Assembly (NCBI RefSeq): GCF_900163965.1
Contig: NZ_FULE01000014.1
Span: forward strand, 124,001 to 188,000
Source of the DNA: Vibrio ruber DSM 16370
Lineage (GTDB): Bacteria > Pseudomonadota > Gammaproteobacteria > Enterobacterales > Vibrionaceae
DNA: 64,000 nucleotides
Reading direction: 5' to 3'
Positions 36,898 to 45,876 of the stretch are shown here, one piece after another. The stretch's first letter is position 1. Each line of letters begins with the position of its first letter. The translations under genes and the position numbers were made by a program. The notes below the pieces were generated by a model, which saw only the letters and a list, made by a program, of their open reading frames with translations, did no database searches and was not told where the DNA came from.

Positions 36898-38829
36898 TTA
36901 CGCGATTTGTTTCCCCTGACGCTGAATCACGATCAATGCCAGAATCGCTGCTGCAACGAGCGCGACTTGAGGAATTAACGTTTCAACATAAGGGTAAACT
37001 CCCAACAAACTGATTTGCGGAACGGCCTCGATGAGTGTCGGGTTAAAAACTTTTGCTTCAATGAGCTCCAATACACCTTTACCGGCAAATACAAATGCCA
37101 TCAGATACATCAATCCACCGGTAAAGATAAAGAAAGGTTTGAGGGGTAACTTCACGACGCTATAGCGCATCAAGAAAAAGATAATGGTGAGAATCACAAT
37201 TCCGACACCGAGGCCGCCAAAGATCCCGATCAATGAGTCTGATGAACCGTCAGCCCCCAGCGCATAATAGAAAAGCACGGTTTCTGCACCTTCACGGTAG
37301 ACAGCCAGGAAGCTGGCAAACCACAGACCGACAATGGAGCCGGCAGTCAGTGAGCGGGATAATTTATTTTCGAGATACTGTTTCCAATGGGTGGCTTCCA
37401 CTTTGGACAACAACCAGTAACTCATCATGAACAGCACCACGACAGCGATCAGCATGGTGACACCTTCCAGCATTTCGCGACTGGCACCGGCATTGGTAAA
37501 CAACCACTGAAACAGTGCCGCAGTGATCAGGCTCAATCCCACACCAACCACCACGGAGTTTTTAATAATATAGAGTTTGTCAGCGTGTTCGTTTTTCACC
37601 AGATAAGCGGTAATGGCAGCGACAATCAGCAACGCTTCCAGCCCTTCACGGAGAATAATGGTAAGGCTGGCGATAAACATCGCCCAAATACCCTGGCTAT
37701 TATTGTCCCCCAACATCGTGGCGCCTTGCTCCAGCGCACGACTCAATGCCTGCTGCTGTGCCTGAATATCAGCCAGCCCGGAGCGGGCTTTCATCAGACT
37801 CACAAGGCGGGTGAAGTAGCCTTCCAGTTCAGACTTAAGCGCAGTATCCCGGGCACCAATCGCATTTTCCATCCCTGTCGATTCAAAACGATCAAAATAC
37901 GTATCCTGAACCGCCATCATGGCATCCGCAATCTGACCTTGCTGGTAGAGATCAATAGCCTGAGCGATAGCGGCATCAATACCGGTTATTACCGATTGCC
38001 AGTTTTGTTGCGTGACTGACTCATCATCATCCTGAGTCGGTTGCTGATCATCACGTGTGGCAGGCAACCCGGGAAGATCATCTTTCAGCCCTTGTGTCAG
38101 CGTCGCAACCTGATAACCAAATGCGACCAAATGTTGCATCGAGTATGGCTGGTTCGCCAGACCAATCATGGTTTTGAACATGTCATTATATTGTGCGGCT
38201 TTTGCACCGGAGCGATTCAGACGAATTGCGGTTTCCAGATCAGAGTTTTTATAAGCATTAAATTGTGCCTGTTGTATCAGCTTCACCGCAGCTTCGAGCT
38301 TTTGTTGCTTTGCCTGTTCTGTCTCAGCCTGAGCTGAGGTGCGATAGCTGGCCAGCCCTTGATTGACCAAACGCTCAATCGTCAGCACTTGCTCGCGCCA
38401 GTAAGGTAGAATGGATGCCTGATGGATATCGGCAGTTTCAGCGATCAACTGGGTACCGGATTCCAGAATTGAAGGAACAGATGCGATTTGAGTTTTGAGC
38501 CAGTCGACATGTTGCTGCACGTCACCAATTGGTGCCTGATTGCTAATCATCTTCCGAATTTCACCAAATTTAGCTTCCAGCTGATATGCATATTGCCGGG
38601 AATAATTAATTCGGATTGGCCCTTCCAGACCTTCAAACACTTCAAAATATGCCATTTGTACCGTGTTCTTTGCCTGCACGGGGTCACCAGATGCATAAAG
38701 CTGCACGGTTTTATCCAGACGAGCATTGATATCATCAGCCGCAGCCTGATAATCAAGCACCGCTGCTGCAACGGAGTAATTAAAAGTGAAAATCGTAGTA
38801 ATAATGAAAAGCTTTATCAGCCTTAACAT
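36898..38829 (-). CDS. FTR1-family iron permease
   Basis: 643 residues from the ATG at 38829 (MLRLIKLFIITTIF, AGGAAG upstream); the longer frame to 38892 would run through the Fur box. A signal peptide, a long periplasmic helical domain with internally similar halves (AYFEVFEGLEG and TYFDRFESTGMEN), then seven-helix FTR1 membrane domain with the two iron-translocation motifs REGLE (394-398) and REGAE (512-516). First gene of the operon; partner of P19. Confidence 0.93.
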   Translation of the reverse strand: MLRLIKLFIITTIFTFNYSVAAAVLDYQAAADDINARLDKTVQLYASGDPVQAKNTVQMAYFEVFEGLEGPIRINYSRQYAYQLEAKFGEIRKMISNQAPIGDVQQHVDWLKTQIASVPSILESGTQLIAETADIHQASILPYWREQVLTIERLVNQGLASYRTSAQAETEQAKQQKLEAAVKLIQQAQFNAYKNSDLETAIRLNRSGAKAAQYNDMFKTMIGLANQPYSMQHLVAFGYQVATLTQGLKDDLPGLPATRDDQQPTQDDDESVTQQNWQSVITGIDAAIAQAIDLYQQGQIADAMMAVQDTYFDRFESTGMENAIGARDTALKSELEGYFTRLVSLMKARSGLADIQAQQQALSRALEQGATMLGDNNSQGIWAMFIASLTIILREGLEALLIVAAITAYLVKNEHADKLYIIKNSVVVGVGLSLITAALFQWLFTNAGASREMLEGVTMLIAVVVLFMMSYWLLSKVEATHWKQYLENKLSRSLTAGSIVGLWFASFLAVYREGAETVLFYYALGADGSSDSLIGIFGGLGVGIVILTIIFFLMRYSVVKLPLKPFFIFTGGLMYLMAFVFAGKGVLELIEAKVFNPTLIEAVPQISLLGVYPYVETLIPQVALVAAAILALIVIQRQGKQIA

Positions 38830-38871
38830 ACAGAACTTCCTGTCAGACAAACCACAAGTGAAAATACTAAC

Positions 38872-38890
38872 GAAAACAATTATCATTAGC
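38872..38890 (-). promoter_or_regulatory. Fur box upstream of the iron-uptake operon
   Basis: On the minus strand GCTAATGATAATTGTTTTC matches the 19-base Fur consensus GATAATGATAATCATTATC at 14-15 positions. It lies about 45 bases before the FTR1 gene start, so repression by Fe-Fur is likely. Confidence 0.75.
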
Positions 38891-38892
38891 AA

Positions 38893-39251
38893 AGGAAAAG
38901 TTTTGTTACATTTGAAAAATTACATTTATAAAATGAATATAAGGAAGAAAAATATTGGCAAGATATTGTTTAAACTAATGAATCAACTTGATCGGAATAT
39001 GAAAATATTCAAAGCTGAATTCAGGCGTCTGATACCGTTCAGCAAGCATATAAAGCCAGTATGTTCTGGCTTTTATGCTTACGTCTTATCGACTTACAAC
39101 CAAAGATAACCGTCAGCCAATCTGTCATAAATATCAATTCGTGTATCGCCTGCACAGCCAATAAAAAATGAAACAAACAAGCGATAAACAATAATCTAAT
39201 GTATTGATTTTCATGCAGTAAAGTGTAATTAAACACACTCGTCCTCTCGCA
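38893..39251. other. Intergenic region between FTR1 gene and winged-helix gene
   Basis: A/T-rich 359 bases. It holds the far upstream region of the FTR1 promoter and a strong inverted repeat at 39044-39080. The open frame 38786-39109 on the plus strand has lysine/isoleucine-rich low-quality sequence and overlaps the promoter; I do not regard it as a gene. Confidence 0.6.
39044..39080. terminator. Possible bidirectional terminator
   Basis: Inverted repeat AAGCATATAAAGCCAG / CTGGCTTTTATGCTT with a 6-base loop. Lies downstream of the minus-strand winged-helix gene. The outer part is A/T-rich rather than a clean T-run, so it is only a probable terminator. Confidence 0.55.
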
Positions 39252-39539
39252 CTAAAGGGATTTACTCAGACTTGCAGCTATATCATCCTGACGTTCGACA
39301 ATCCACTGACTATCAAATGGCCCCCAATCAGATAACTGATAGTAGCCGTCATTGTGCCTTCTCCCGTCTTGAATAAACATGAGTTGAATACCTATCGCCG
39401 GTAGTGCTTTCAACACATCCTGAATTGTGCGACGAGGCCACCCGGTATGTTCAATTAATCTGGGGACATTTGGCCTGTCTAAATTTTCAACCAAGTAGGC
39501 CAGATAAAGCCTTCTTGCAAAAACAGGACTCAATTCCAT
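39252..39539 (-). CDS. Small winged helix-turn-helix protein (HTH_43-like)
   Basis: 95 residues from the ATG at 39539, chosen because AGGAGG lies six bases upstream (a GTG two codons earlier overlaps it). Sequence suggests a compact winged helix: FARRLYLAYLVENLDRPNVP, then a recognition-helix-like GWPRRTIQDVLKALPAIG and a beta wing rich in Gly/Tyr. It resembles Vibrio/Shewanella proteins of the HTH_43 type as I remember them. Target unknown; a short palindrome in its leader could be its own operator. Confidence 0.72.
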   Translation of the reverse strand: MELSPVFARRLYLAYLVENLDRPNVPRLIEHTGWPRRTIQDVLKALPAIGIQLMFIQDGRRHNDGYYQLSDWGPFDSQWIVERQDDIAASLSKSL

Positions 39540-39580
39540 TGACACCTCCTATTCACGTGCCAATCCATTATTTCGGTTTT

Positions 39581-39593
39581 CACACAAAGTGTG
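39581..39593. promoter_or_regulatory. Short palindrome, possible operator
   Basis: CACACAAAGTGTG, a perfect 5-base inverted repeat around AAA, 40 bases upstream of the winged-helix gene and 150 upstream of the ArsC-like gene. Position suits autoregulation or shared control, but short palindromes are common. Confidence 0.3.
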
Positions 39594-39680
39594 TTGCGTT
39601 CGATCAATAACTTCATTTTTATCTGTCACACGATGAATAAAATTCACCGGTATCCGCCGGACTTACAGTGAATCACAACT

Positions 39681-39709
39681 TTGTCAGCGCTCTCACTTCC
39701 TGCTACGAT
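39681..39709 (+). promoter_or_regulatory. Sigma-70-type promoter for the ArsC-like/dapE unit
   Basis: TTGTCA - 17 bases - TACGAT, 34 bases before the ATG of the ArsC-like gene. Good -35 and spacing, moderate -10. Confidence 0.55.
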
Positions 39710-39742
39710 GCGTTCACAGCCTGCTCTAATTTGAGGAACCAT

Positions 39743-40090
39743 ATGACCATTACGCTTTACGGCATCCCCAACTGCGACACGATAAAAAAAGCGCGCCGGT
39801 GGTTAGATGCCGAAAATATTGAATACCGTTTTCACGATTTCCGTAAAGACGGAATCGATTCCGGACTGGTTGAAGCATTTTGTCAGCATTTAGGCTGGGA
39901 AAAAGTGCTGAATAAACGTGGCACAACCTACAGACAGTTGACTCAAGCACAAAAAGATAACTTAAACAGTACAACCGTCATTCCCTTATTGGTTGAATCT
40001 CCGGCCATGATTAAACGCCCGGTTTTGGTGGTAGACAACACGTTTCACCTTGGTTTTTCTCCAGAACAATATACTGAGATATTTGCATAG
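39743..40090 (+). CDS. ArsC/Spx-family reductase-like protein (YffB type)
   Basis: 115 residues from the ATG at 39743 (TTGAGGAACC upstream). Thioredoxin-fold ArsC family with [20 protein letters not shown] at the start and a single N-terminal Cys11; KRPVLVVDN near the end is conserved. Immediately upstream of dapE, as in E. coli (yffB-dapE). Likely glutathione-linked reductase; true substrate not known, arsenate unlikely. Confidence 0.9.
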   Translation: MTITLYGIPNCDTIKKARRWLDAENIEYRFHDFRKDGIDSGLVEAFCQHLGWEKVLNKRGTTYRQLTQAQKDNLNSTTVIPLLVESPAMIKRPVLVVDNTFHLGFSPEQYTEIFA

Positions 40091-40104
40091 AAAGGAACAA
40101 ATGG

Positions 40105-41241
40105 ATGAGCGATAGCCCGGTACTCACCCTCGCTAAAGAATTAATTTGTCGTCGTTCGGTTACACCGGAAGACGCAGGATGCCAAGACTTAATGATAGCG
40201 CGACTCAAAGCACTCGGCTTTGAAGTTGAAGTCATGGTTTTTGAAGACACAACCAACTTCTGGGCCCGACGCGGCACGCAGGCACCACTCTTTGCCTTCG
40301 CCGGCCATACCGATGTCGTACCAGCCGGGAAAGCCGAACTATGGCATACGCCCCCGTTTGAGCCGACCGTCATCAATGACCACTTGTACGGACGCGGCGC
40401 TGCCGACATGAAAGGCTCACTCGCCTGTATGATTGTTGCGGTGGAGCGATTTATTGAAGCGCATCCGGATCATCAAGGTTCCATTGCATTTCTGATTACG
40501 TCTGATGAGGAAGGGCCGTTTATTAACGGAACCACCCGGGTTGTCGATACATTGATGGCGCGCGATGAAGTCATTGATATGTGTATTGTTGGTGAACCCT
40601 CCAGCACCCACGCTGTCGGAGATGTGGTCAAGAACGGTCGCCGGGGCTCTCTGACCGGAGATTTAATCGTCAAAGGCATTCAAGGGCATGTTGCCTATCC
40701 TCATTTAGCCAATAACCCGGTTCATCAGGCGCTACCGGCATTAACCGAGCTCGCAGCGATTCAATGGGATGAAGGGAACGCATTTTTCCCGCCGACCAGT
40801 TTTCAGATTCCAAATGTCCAGGCGGGAACCGGTGCATCAAATGTGATTCCGGGGGAATTCCATGTCCAGTTTAACTTCCGTTACAGTACAGAACTGACGG
40901 CAGAAGAGATTCAGCGTCGTGTCCATGCTACATTTGATGCACACGGTCTGGATTATGAACTGAAATGGACTTTGAATGGTAAACCGTTTTTAACCGATGC
41001 CGGCAGCCTTGTGGAAGCCGTCACCAAGTCGGTCAGCCAGATTAACCATAAAGAACCGGCATTACTCACAACCGGCGGGACATCCGACGGTCGGTTTATC
41101 GCTCAGATGGGTGCACAGGTCGTCGAACTCGGCCCGGTCAATGCGACGATACACAAAGTCAATGAATGTGTCAGCATTCCTGATCTTGAAAAACTGACCG
41201 ATATGTATCAACACATCTTGAATAACTTACTGGCCCGATGA
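40105..41241 (+). CDS. dapE: Succinyl-diaminopimelate desuccinylase
   Basis: Zinc hydrolase of the lysine/diaminopimelate pathway, producing LL-diaminopimelate for peptidoglycan. 378 residues with di-zinc ligands recognisable: His68 in [11 protein letters not shown], Asp101 in GRGAADMKG, Glu135/Glu136 in SDEEG. Starts 14 bases after the ArsC-like gene; an ATG four bases earlier is out of frame. The downstream peptidase gene begins one base after its stop. Confidence 0.97.
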   Translation: MSDSPVLTLAKELICRRSVTPEDAGCQDLMIARLKALGFEVEVMVFEDTTNFWARRGTQAPLFAFAGHTDVVPAGKAELWHTPPFEPTVINDHLYGRGAADMKGSLACMIVAVERFIEAHPDHQGSIAFLITSDEEGPFINGTTRVVDTLMARDEVIDMCIVGEPSSTHAVGDVVKNGRRGSLTGDLIVKGIQGHVAYPHLANNPVHQALPALTELAAIQWDEGNAFFPPTSFQIPNVQAGTGASNVIPGEFHVQFNFRYSTELTAEEIQRRVHATFDAHGLDYELKWTLNGKPFLTDAGSLVEAVTKSVSQINHKEPALLTTGGTSDGRFIAQMGAQVVELGPVNATIHKVNECVSIPDLEKLTDMYQHILNNLLAR

Positions 41242-41242
41242 T

Positions 41243-41926
41243 ATGACACCTGAGCAATTAACCGGAAAAAGTGAGCAACATCTGCAAGCATTTCTTGTTG
41301 ATAGCAAAACCTTCCTGATCCATCAGGCGGTCGCTCAAGATTTTTTCGCGTTGAAACAGGCCGCTCACCAAGCCGGATTCCATTTACAGATTGCCAGCGG
41401 ATTTCGTGATTTTCACAAGCAGCTTGCAATCTGGAACCTTAAATTCGCGGGGGAACGCCCACTGCTCGATTCACAAAGTCGTCCGCTCAATGCTTTACAC
41501 CTGCCAGAACGAGAAAAAGTTCTGGCAATTTTACGCTGGTCAGCCCTTCCCGGAGCCAGCCGGCACCATTGGGGCACTGACTTTGATGTGTATGACAAAA
41601 ATGCTTTGCCAGCCAACGAATCACTGCATCTGGAACCGTGGGAATATCAAACCGGCCATCAGGCTCAATTTTCGACATGGTTAGCACAAAATCTCTCCCA
41701 GTTCGGCTTTTTCCTGCCGTATCAACGGGATCGGGGTGGCGTTTCGATCGAACCCTGGCATATCAGTCATCACCATGTTGCAACACAATGTCTGGATCAG
41801 ATGTCACCTGAGATTATTTTTCAGGCATTAGCTGACGAACCGCTTGCAGGCAAAGACACTGTTCACAAAATGCTCTATACTATATACACTCAATTTGTCA
41901 TCAATATAGAACAAAGCGGTGCATAG
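41243..41926 (+). CDS. M15-family D-alanyl-D-alanine carboxypeptidase-like protein
   Basis: 227 residues of the VanY/M15 zinc peptidase fold. Motif S-x-H-x2-G-x3-D is seen as Ser106, His108, Gly111, Asp115 and the catalytic Glu/His pair as Glu170-Pro-Trp-His173. No evident signal peptide, so either cytoplasmic recycling of muropeptides or non-classical export. Directly joined to dapE, fitting a peptidoglycan role. Confidence 0.87.
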   Translation: MTPEQLTGKSEQHLQAFLVDSKTFLIHQAVAQDFFALKQAAHQAGFHLQIASGFRDFHKQLAIWNLKFAGERPLLDSQSRPLNALHLPEREKVLAILRWSALPGASRHHWGTDFDVYDKNALPANESLHLEPWEYQTGHQAQFSTWLAQNLSQFGFFLPYQRDRGGVSIEPWHISHHHVATQCLDQMSPEIIFQALADEPLAGKDTVHKMLYTIYTQFVINIEQSGA

Positions 41927-41928
41927 AT

Positions 41929-42120
41929 ATGGATTTCCTGACTTCACCCTGGTTCATTATTACCGTTGTTATCAGCATTATTGTTGGCAACGTTGCTGCG
42001 CTAAAATATCTGACTCCCAAAAACCTCGATAAACTGAACAAGAACCACAAAAATGATTTGGATCGATTGCTCGAATTAGATAAAAAACATCAACAAGAGA
42101 TCAAAAAAAGGGATGAATAA
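41929..42120 (+). CDS. DUF2897 small membrane protein
   Basis: 63 residues: one N-terminal transmembrane helix (about 7-27, SPWFIITVVISIIVGNVAAL) and a charged, Lys/Asp/Glu-rich cytoplasmic tail likely to be helical. Two bases after the peptidase gene. Length and layout fit DUF2897; function unknown. A terminator starts inside its last codons. Confidence 0.8.
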   Translation: MDFLTSPWFIITVVISIIVGNVAALKYLTPKNLDKLNKNHKNDLDRLLELDKKHQQEIKKRDE

Positions 42121-42139
42121 TCATCCCTTTTTCTTTTTA
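42107..42139 (+). terminator. Rho-independent terminator after the dapE unit
   Basis: AAAGGGATGA / TCATCCCTTT stem with an ATAA loop followed by TTCTTTTT. It overlaps the DUF2897 stop codon and, being A/T-flanked on both sides, may also stop bamC transcription from the other strand. Confidence 0.93.
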
Positions 42140-42154
42140 TATCAATTCATCCGT

Positions 42155-43174
42155 CTATCGTGACTCGTGAAACGAGGCCGATAACGCAGCAGAAAATTCT
42201 TTGAGCTTCTCTTCCGCAACCGGTTTATCATTCTTACCGGTGATATTGACAGACGTCCGGTTCCCTAAATCCCCCAGCAATAGTGTATAAGTGCCGTTAT
42301 CAAGAGAAACCGGTGCAACACCAAGTGCTTGCCAGACTTCATCATCCGGCTGGCTGAATTTAACTTTGACTGTACCTTGAGAGCGGTTGCGATCTTCAAC
42401 ATTAAAACCTATTTTAACCAAGGCATCCGGCAAACGCTGCCACATATTGTCATAGGAGGTTCTGGCAATTACAACCGGTAAGCCACTGCGATCCGAGCCC
42501 ATCGCGACAGCAATTTGCTGAGCCATCTGCCGAGACTTTCTCGCTGCTTCTTCCTGAGCCTGACGATCATATTGCATCGTAATCGCATTGGCCATTGTCA
42601 CGGCATAACGATTCTGATTGTAAATCGCTTTTCCTGTCGAACCATTCTGCTGCATGTCCAACAATGACACTTTTATACCGTACTGTTTTCCTTGCTGGAT
42701 ACGGGTATAGCGATATCTCGCTTTCACTGGTGCAACTTCATCTTCTGCTGACCATGATATCCAAGCGGTATCAATCAAAGAAGGACGACTCTGCGAACGT
42801 GCGACTTGATGTTGATCTAAATACTGAGAAATGACCTGCCAGATTTGATCCGCAAGCTGTGGCTTCACCGTCCAGAACGTAATCTCATTGTTATCGCTGT
42901 CAATCCGAACGCCGGGGATCAAAGCCAATACAGATTGGGGCGGACGAATATCAACCTGTTCACCCAACCCACCCTGATATTTGCCATCCGGAATATCGTA
43001 ATTGTGGTAGAGCTGTAATTCAGCATCCTGAGGCATTTTCCAAGTCGTGGATAATTTTGCGTTTAAATAATCAAAGTCGCCTTCTGCTGCTTGTCGTGTC
43101 AAAGCACTATCAGAACATCCAGACATCATAAATACAGCCAGTGAACTACAAACTAGCTGATTGAAAAATTTCAT
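42155..43174 (-). CDS. bamC: Outer membrane protein assembly factor BamC
   Basis: Lipoprotein of the BAM complex. 339 residues with lipobox MMSGCS (Cys20), the conserved flexible BamD-binding N-terminus (DFDYLNAKLSTTWKMPQDAEL, then DIPDGKYQGGLGEQVDIRPP) and two helix-grip domains. Directly downstream of dapA (97 bases), the usual order. Convergent with the dapE unit. Confidence 0.95.
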   Translation of the reverse strand: MKFFNQLVCSSLAVFMMSGCSDSALTRQAAEGDFDYLNAKLSTTWKMPQDAELQLYHNYDIPDGKYQGGLGEQVDIRPPQSVLALIPGVRIDSDNNEITFWTVKPQLADQIWQVISQYLDQHQVARSQSRPSLIDTAWISWSAEDEVAPVKARYRYTRIQQGKQYGIKVSLLDMQQNGSTGKAIYNQNRYAVTMANAITMQYDRQAQEEAARKSRQMAQQIAVAMGSDRSGLPVVIARTSYDNMWQRLPDALVKIGFNVEDRNRSQGTVKVKFSQPDDEVWQALGVAPVSLDNGTYTLLLGDLGNRTSVNITGKNDKPVAEEKLKEFSAALSASFHESR

Positions 43175-43271
43175 TCATACTCCTACACGAAAACCAACGC
43201 TCGCTTCATACAACTATTCTCGAACGATAATTGCCGTCCCATGATGATGAAACAGCAATCAAACCAAAAAT

Positions 43272-44150
43272 TTATAGCAATCCGGCATCAGCCAACGCTT
43301 GTAATACAATCGGTTGACAGGGTCCAGATAATTCTGTCATGGGTAAACGTAACAAACCGCCATCAATCAATCCCATTTTATGGGCTGCCCACTTAACCGG
43401 GATCGGGCTCGACTCAATAAACAGGTTTTTATGCAAAGACATTAACTTTTCATTCAGCGCTGCTGCGGCATCAAACTGCCCGTCTAAAGCAAGATGAACC
43501 ATTTGTGCCATTGCTGCTGCCGCAATATTGTTGGTTACGGAGATCACCCCATGACCACCCAACTTGATAAATTCCAGCCCGGTTGAATCATCACCGCTCA
43601 GTAAGACAAAGTCTTCGCCGCAAAGTTCACGGTGTTTCGCAACCCGACTCAAATCACCGGTTGCATCTTTAATCCCGACAATGTTTTTCAATTCAGCTAA
43701 GCGCGCCACCGTCTCCGGCTGCATATCTACCGCAGTACGACCCGGTACGTTATACAGAATAACGGGAATATCCGTCTCTTCGGCAATCGCTTTATAATGT
43801 AAGTACAACCCTTGCTGCGTTGGTTTGTTGTAATAAGGCGTGACGCTCAAAAAACCAGAAATACCGGTATTACACAGTAAACGGCTAAATGTCAGAGACT
43901 CATGTGTGGCATTGGCTCCGGTTCCGGCAATGACAGGAATACGCCCTTCGGCATACTCAACCGTCTTAGATACAACTTTAACATGCTCTTCAATCGTCAG
44001 TGTTGCAGATTCTCCGGTGGTGCCAACGGATACAATCGCATCGGTTCCGGCATCTACATGAAAATCGACCAATTTTTTGAGACTTCCGTAGTCTACTTCT
44101 CCATCGCTATCAAAAGGGGTAATTAGTGCGACTATACTTCCAGAAAACAT
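43272..44150 (-). CDS. dapA: 4-hydroxy-tetrahydrodipicolinate synthase
   Basis: Condenses pyruvate with aspartate semialdehyde in lysine and diaminopimelate synthesis. 292 residues from the ATG at 44150 ([18 protein letters not shown] upstream), chosen over a 30-residue longer frame. Schiff-base lysine region [10 protein letters not shown] and substrate loop [10 protein letters not shown], plus TTGESATLT, are visible. bamC follows. In E. coli gcvR lies upstream; here the 266 bases to bcp contain no gene. Confidence 0.97.
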   Translation of the reverse strand: MFSGSIVALITPFDSDGEVDYGSLKKLVDFHVDAGTDAIVSVGTTGESATLTIEEHVKVVSKTVEYAEGRIPVIAGTGANATHESLTFSRLLCNTGISGFLSVTPYYNKPTQQGLYLHYKAIAEETDIPVILYNVPGRTAVDMQPETVARLAELKNIVGIKDATGDLSRVAKHRELCGEDFVLLSGDDSTGLEFIKLGGHGVISVTNNIAAAAMAQMVHLALDGQFDAAAALNEKLMSLHKNLFIESSPIPVKWAAHKMGLIDGGLLRLPMTELSGPCQPIVLQALADAGLL

Positions 44151-44335
44151 GTCTTTCTCCATAAGTTGAATCTCACTGCATGGTACTGTAAGGATACTGA
44201 GAAACACAAGTGAATAAGTTCTCTTATTTGAGTAAAACAAGAGAATCTATCCAAATGATTTATCGATGTAGTTTCTTGAAGTTGTGGGGGATATTTACCC
44301 GCCGGATTCGAATCTCTGTTTTCTGACAGTCTGAC

Positions 44336-44364
44336 TTGAGTCTCTATGACTCTCAGGGTATAAG
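44336..44364 (+). promoter_or_regulatory. Sigma-70-type promoter for bcp
   Basis: TTGAGT - 17 bases - TATAAG, 52 bases upstream of the bcp ATG. Near-consensus -10 and optimal spacing. Confidence 0.65.
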
Positions 44365-44416
44365 ATCCCGACAATAGTAATGAATACATATAAATAAGCT
44401 GACAAAAGGAAATATC

Positions 44417-44884
44417 ATGAATCCACTACAAGCAGGTACACCTTCACCGCACTTTTCACTGCCGGATCAAGATGGCAATCCGGTGAGTCTAGATGATTTT
44501 AAAGGCAAAAAAGTGCTGCTGTATTTTTATCCGAAAGCCATGACTCCCGGGTGTACCGTTCAGGCGCAAGGGCTGCGCGATATCAAAGCTGAACTGGATA
44601 ATAAAAATGTTGTTGTGCTGGGCGTGAGTACCGATCCGGTTAAGCGTTTAGGCAAATTTATTGAAAGAGATAACCTGAATTTCACACTGCTCTCGGATGA
44701 AGACCACCAGCTCGCAGAAGCCTTCGGGGTCTGGGGAGAGAAAAAATTCATGGGCAAAGTCTACGATGGTTTGCACCGTATCAGTTTTCTCATCAATGAA
44801 GAGGGAGTCATCGAGCACGTCTTTGATAAGTTCAAAACCAAAGATCACCATGAAGTGGTATTGAATTATCTGAATAGCAAATAA
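44417..44884 (+). CDS. bcp: Thiol peroxidase Bcp
   Basis: Peroxiredoxin that reduces hydrogen and organic peroxides. 155 residues with peroxidatic Cys46 in MTPGCTVQA. The resolving cysteine that E. coli Bcp has five residues on is Gln51 here, so this is a 1-Cys type needing an external thiol. RBS AAAGGAAATATC. Divergent from dapA. A hairpin terminator follows. Confidence 0.95.
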   Translation: MNPLQAGTPSPHFSLPDQDGNPVSLDDFKGKKVLLYFYPKAMTPGCTVQAQGLRDIKAELDNKNVVVLGVSTDPVKRLGKFIERDNLNFTLLSDEDHQLAEAFGVWGEKKFMGKVYDGLHRISFLINEEGVIEHVFDKFKTKDHHEVVLNYLNSK

Positions 44885-44914
44885 ATTGGTCTCTTCATCA
44901 ATTTCAAATTAAAC

Positions 44915-44960
44915 AAATCGTGAATTTCCTGTCACTACAACAAGTGATTCACGATTTTAT
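44915..44960. terminator. Bidirectional terminator bcp / kinase gene
   Basis: Stem AAATCGTGAAT / ATTCACGATTT with a loop of about 20 bases, followed by TTAT on the plus strand and TTTGTTTAATTT on the minus strand. Lies between two convergent genes. Confidence 0.65.
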
Positions 44961-45037
44961 CAATATCCATCACCTAACTACCGTTTTTAGCGATTGATAA
45001 AATGGTTCCACAATCACTCGGTTTGTCAAAGCCAGAG

Positions 45038-45865
45038 CTACCTTTTATATGAATAATTTGTTAGCAACTCCCCACGAATATAGTGTTCCGTCCAATCTTT
45101 CTCTTCGGGCTCGATTTTTGTAAACAAACGAGTCGCAGCGACGGGTAATAACCAAGGGTCAATGGCTTCTCGATCAAGCCCAGAAAGGCGAAGGTATTCG
45201 TTAAGAAAAATCCGGGCAAAATACCGGCGATAGGCATTATGTAACCGATGATAAAGGGAAGAATTTTGCAACACAGGTGCCTGCACTGGGTGCTTCTGGA
45301 TCAGCAGCGTGTGGACCACATCAGCGATCGGATGACCCACGGTTGCTTCCGCCCAGTCCAACACGACTGGCCCCGTTCGGGTGAAAATAAGATTCTCCTG
45401 ATGCAAATCGTTGTGACACAGCCGGTTGGCTTGCGGGAGCTGATCAAACAACCGGACGATATGCGCGCTGCCCTCTTCTCCCAAACGAGCTTTCGTCTGC
45501 AAAATGGCAGTGCGCATCAGCGAACTCTGTTCGGTAAACCCTGACACATCAACAGCATTGATCTCTGCCTGTATCCGAGCGAGCTGTCTAGCGTAGGCGT
45601 GAATTCTGTACGGGGCTTTCGATAAAATATCAGTCATCGTCGGCCCCTGAATGTACTCCATAACCACACCAAACCGGTCTCCTTGCTGAATCACGTCATA
45701 GATATCCGGCACCCGGATGCCATAATCTTTTGCCCTGCGAGTCTGGGCGACTTCACGTTCAACCCGCTCACGGCTCACCGTCGGGTGAAAGAATTTCACC
45801 ACCGTCCGGGCATCTGTCGACAACACAAGCTCCGTCTTCCCATGACTCAGCAGCAGTCGTGTCAT
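45038..45865 (-). CDS. APH-family kinase at the end of the polyketide operon
   Basis: 275-residue aminoglycoside-phosphotransferase-like kinase. Catalytic loop HNDLHQEN with Asp153 and Asn158, and the metal-binding Asp170 in VLDWAEA; N-terminal VVKFF nucleotide-lobe lysine region. Eleven bases after the dioxygenase gene, last gene of the operon. It might phosphorylate the pathway product (maturation or self-protection) or a small alcohol. Not close enough to any known resistance enzyme for me to name a substrate. GC-richer than the flagellar genes. Confidence 0.85.
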   Translation of the reverse strand: MTRLLLSHGKTELVLSTDARTVVKFFHPTVSRERVEREVAQTRRAKDYGIRVPDIYDVIQQGDRFGVVMEYIQGPTMTDILSKAPYRIHAYARQLARIQAEINAVDVSGFTEQSSLMRTAILQTKARLGEEGSAHIVRLFDQLPQANRLCHNDLHQENLIFTRTGPVVLDWAEATVGHPIADVVHTLLIQKHPVQAPVLQNSSLYHRLHNAYRRYFARIFLNEYLRLSGLDREAIDPWLLPVAATRLFTKIEPEEKDWTEHYIRGELLTNYSYKR

Positions 45866-45876
45866 CTATCCTCTCT

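Noticed and set aside
38786..39109. 107-residue plus-strand open frame
   Set aside because: Lys/Ile-rich translation of A/T-rich promoter DNA, no convincing ribosome-binding site, overlaps the Fur box and FTR1 start.
44132..44389. 85-residue minus-strand frame upstream of dapA as a possible gcvR remnant
   Set aside because: No ACT-domain features or similarity to GcvR; overlaps promoter sequences of dapA and bcp.
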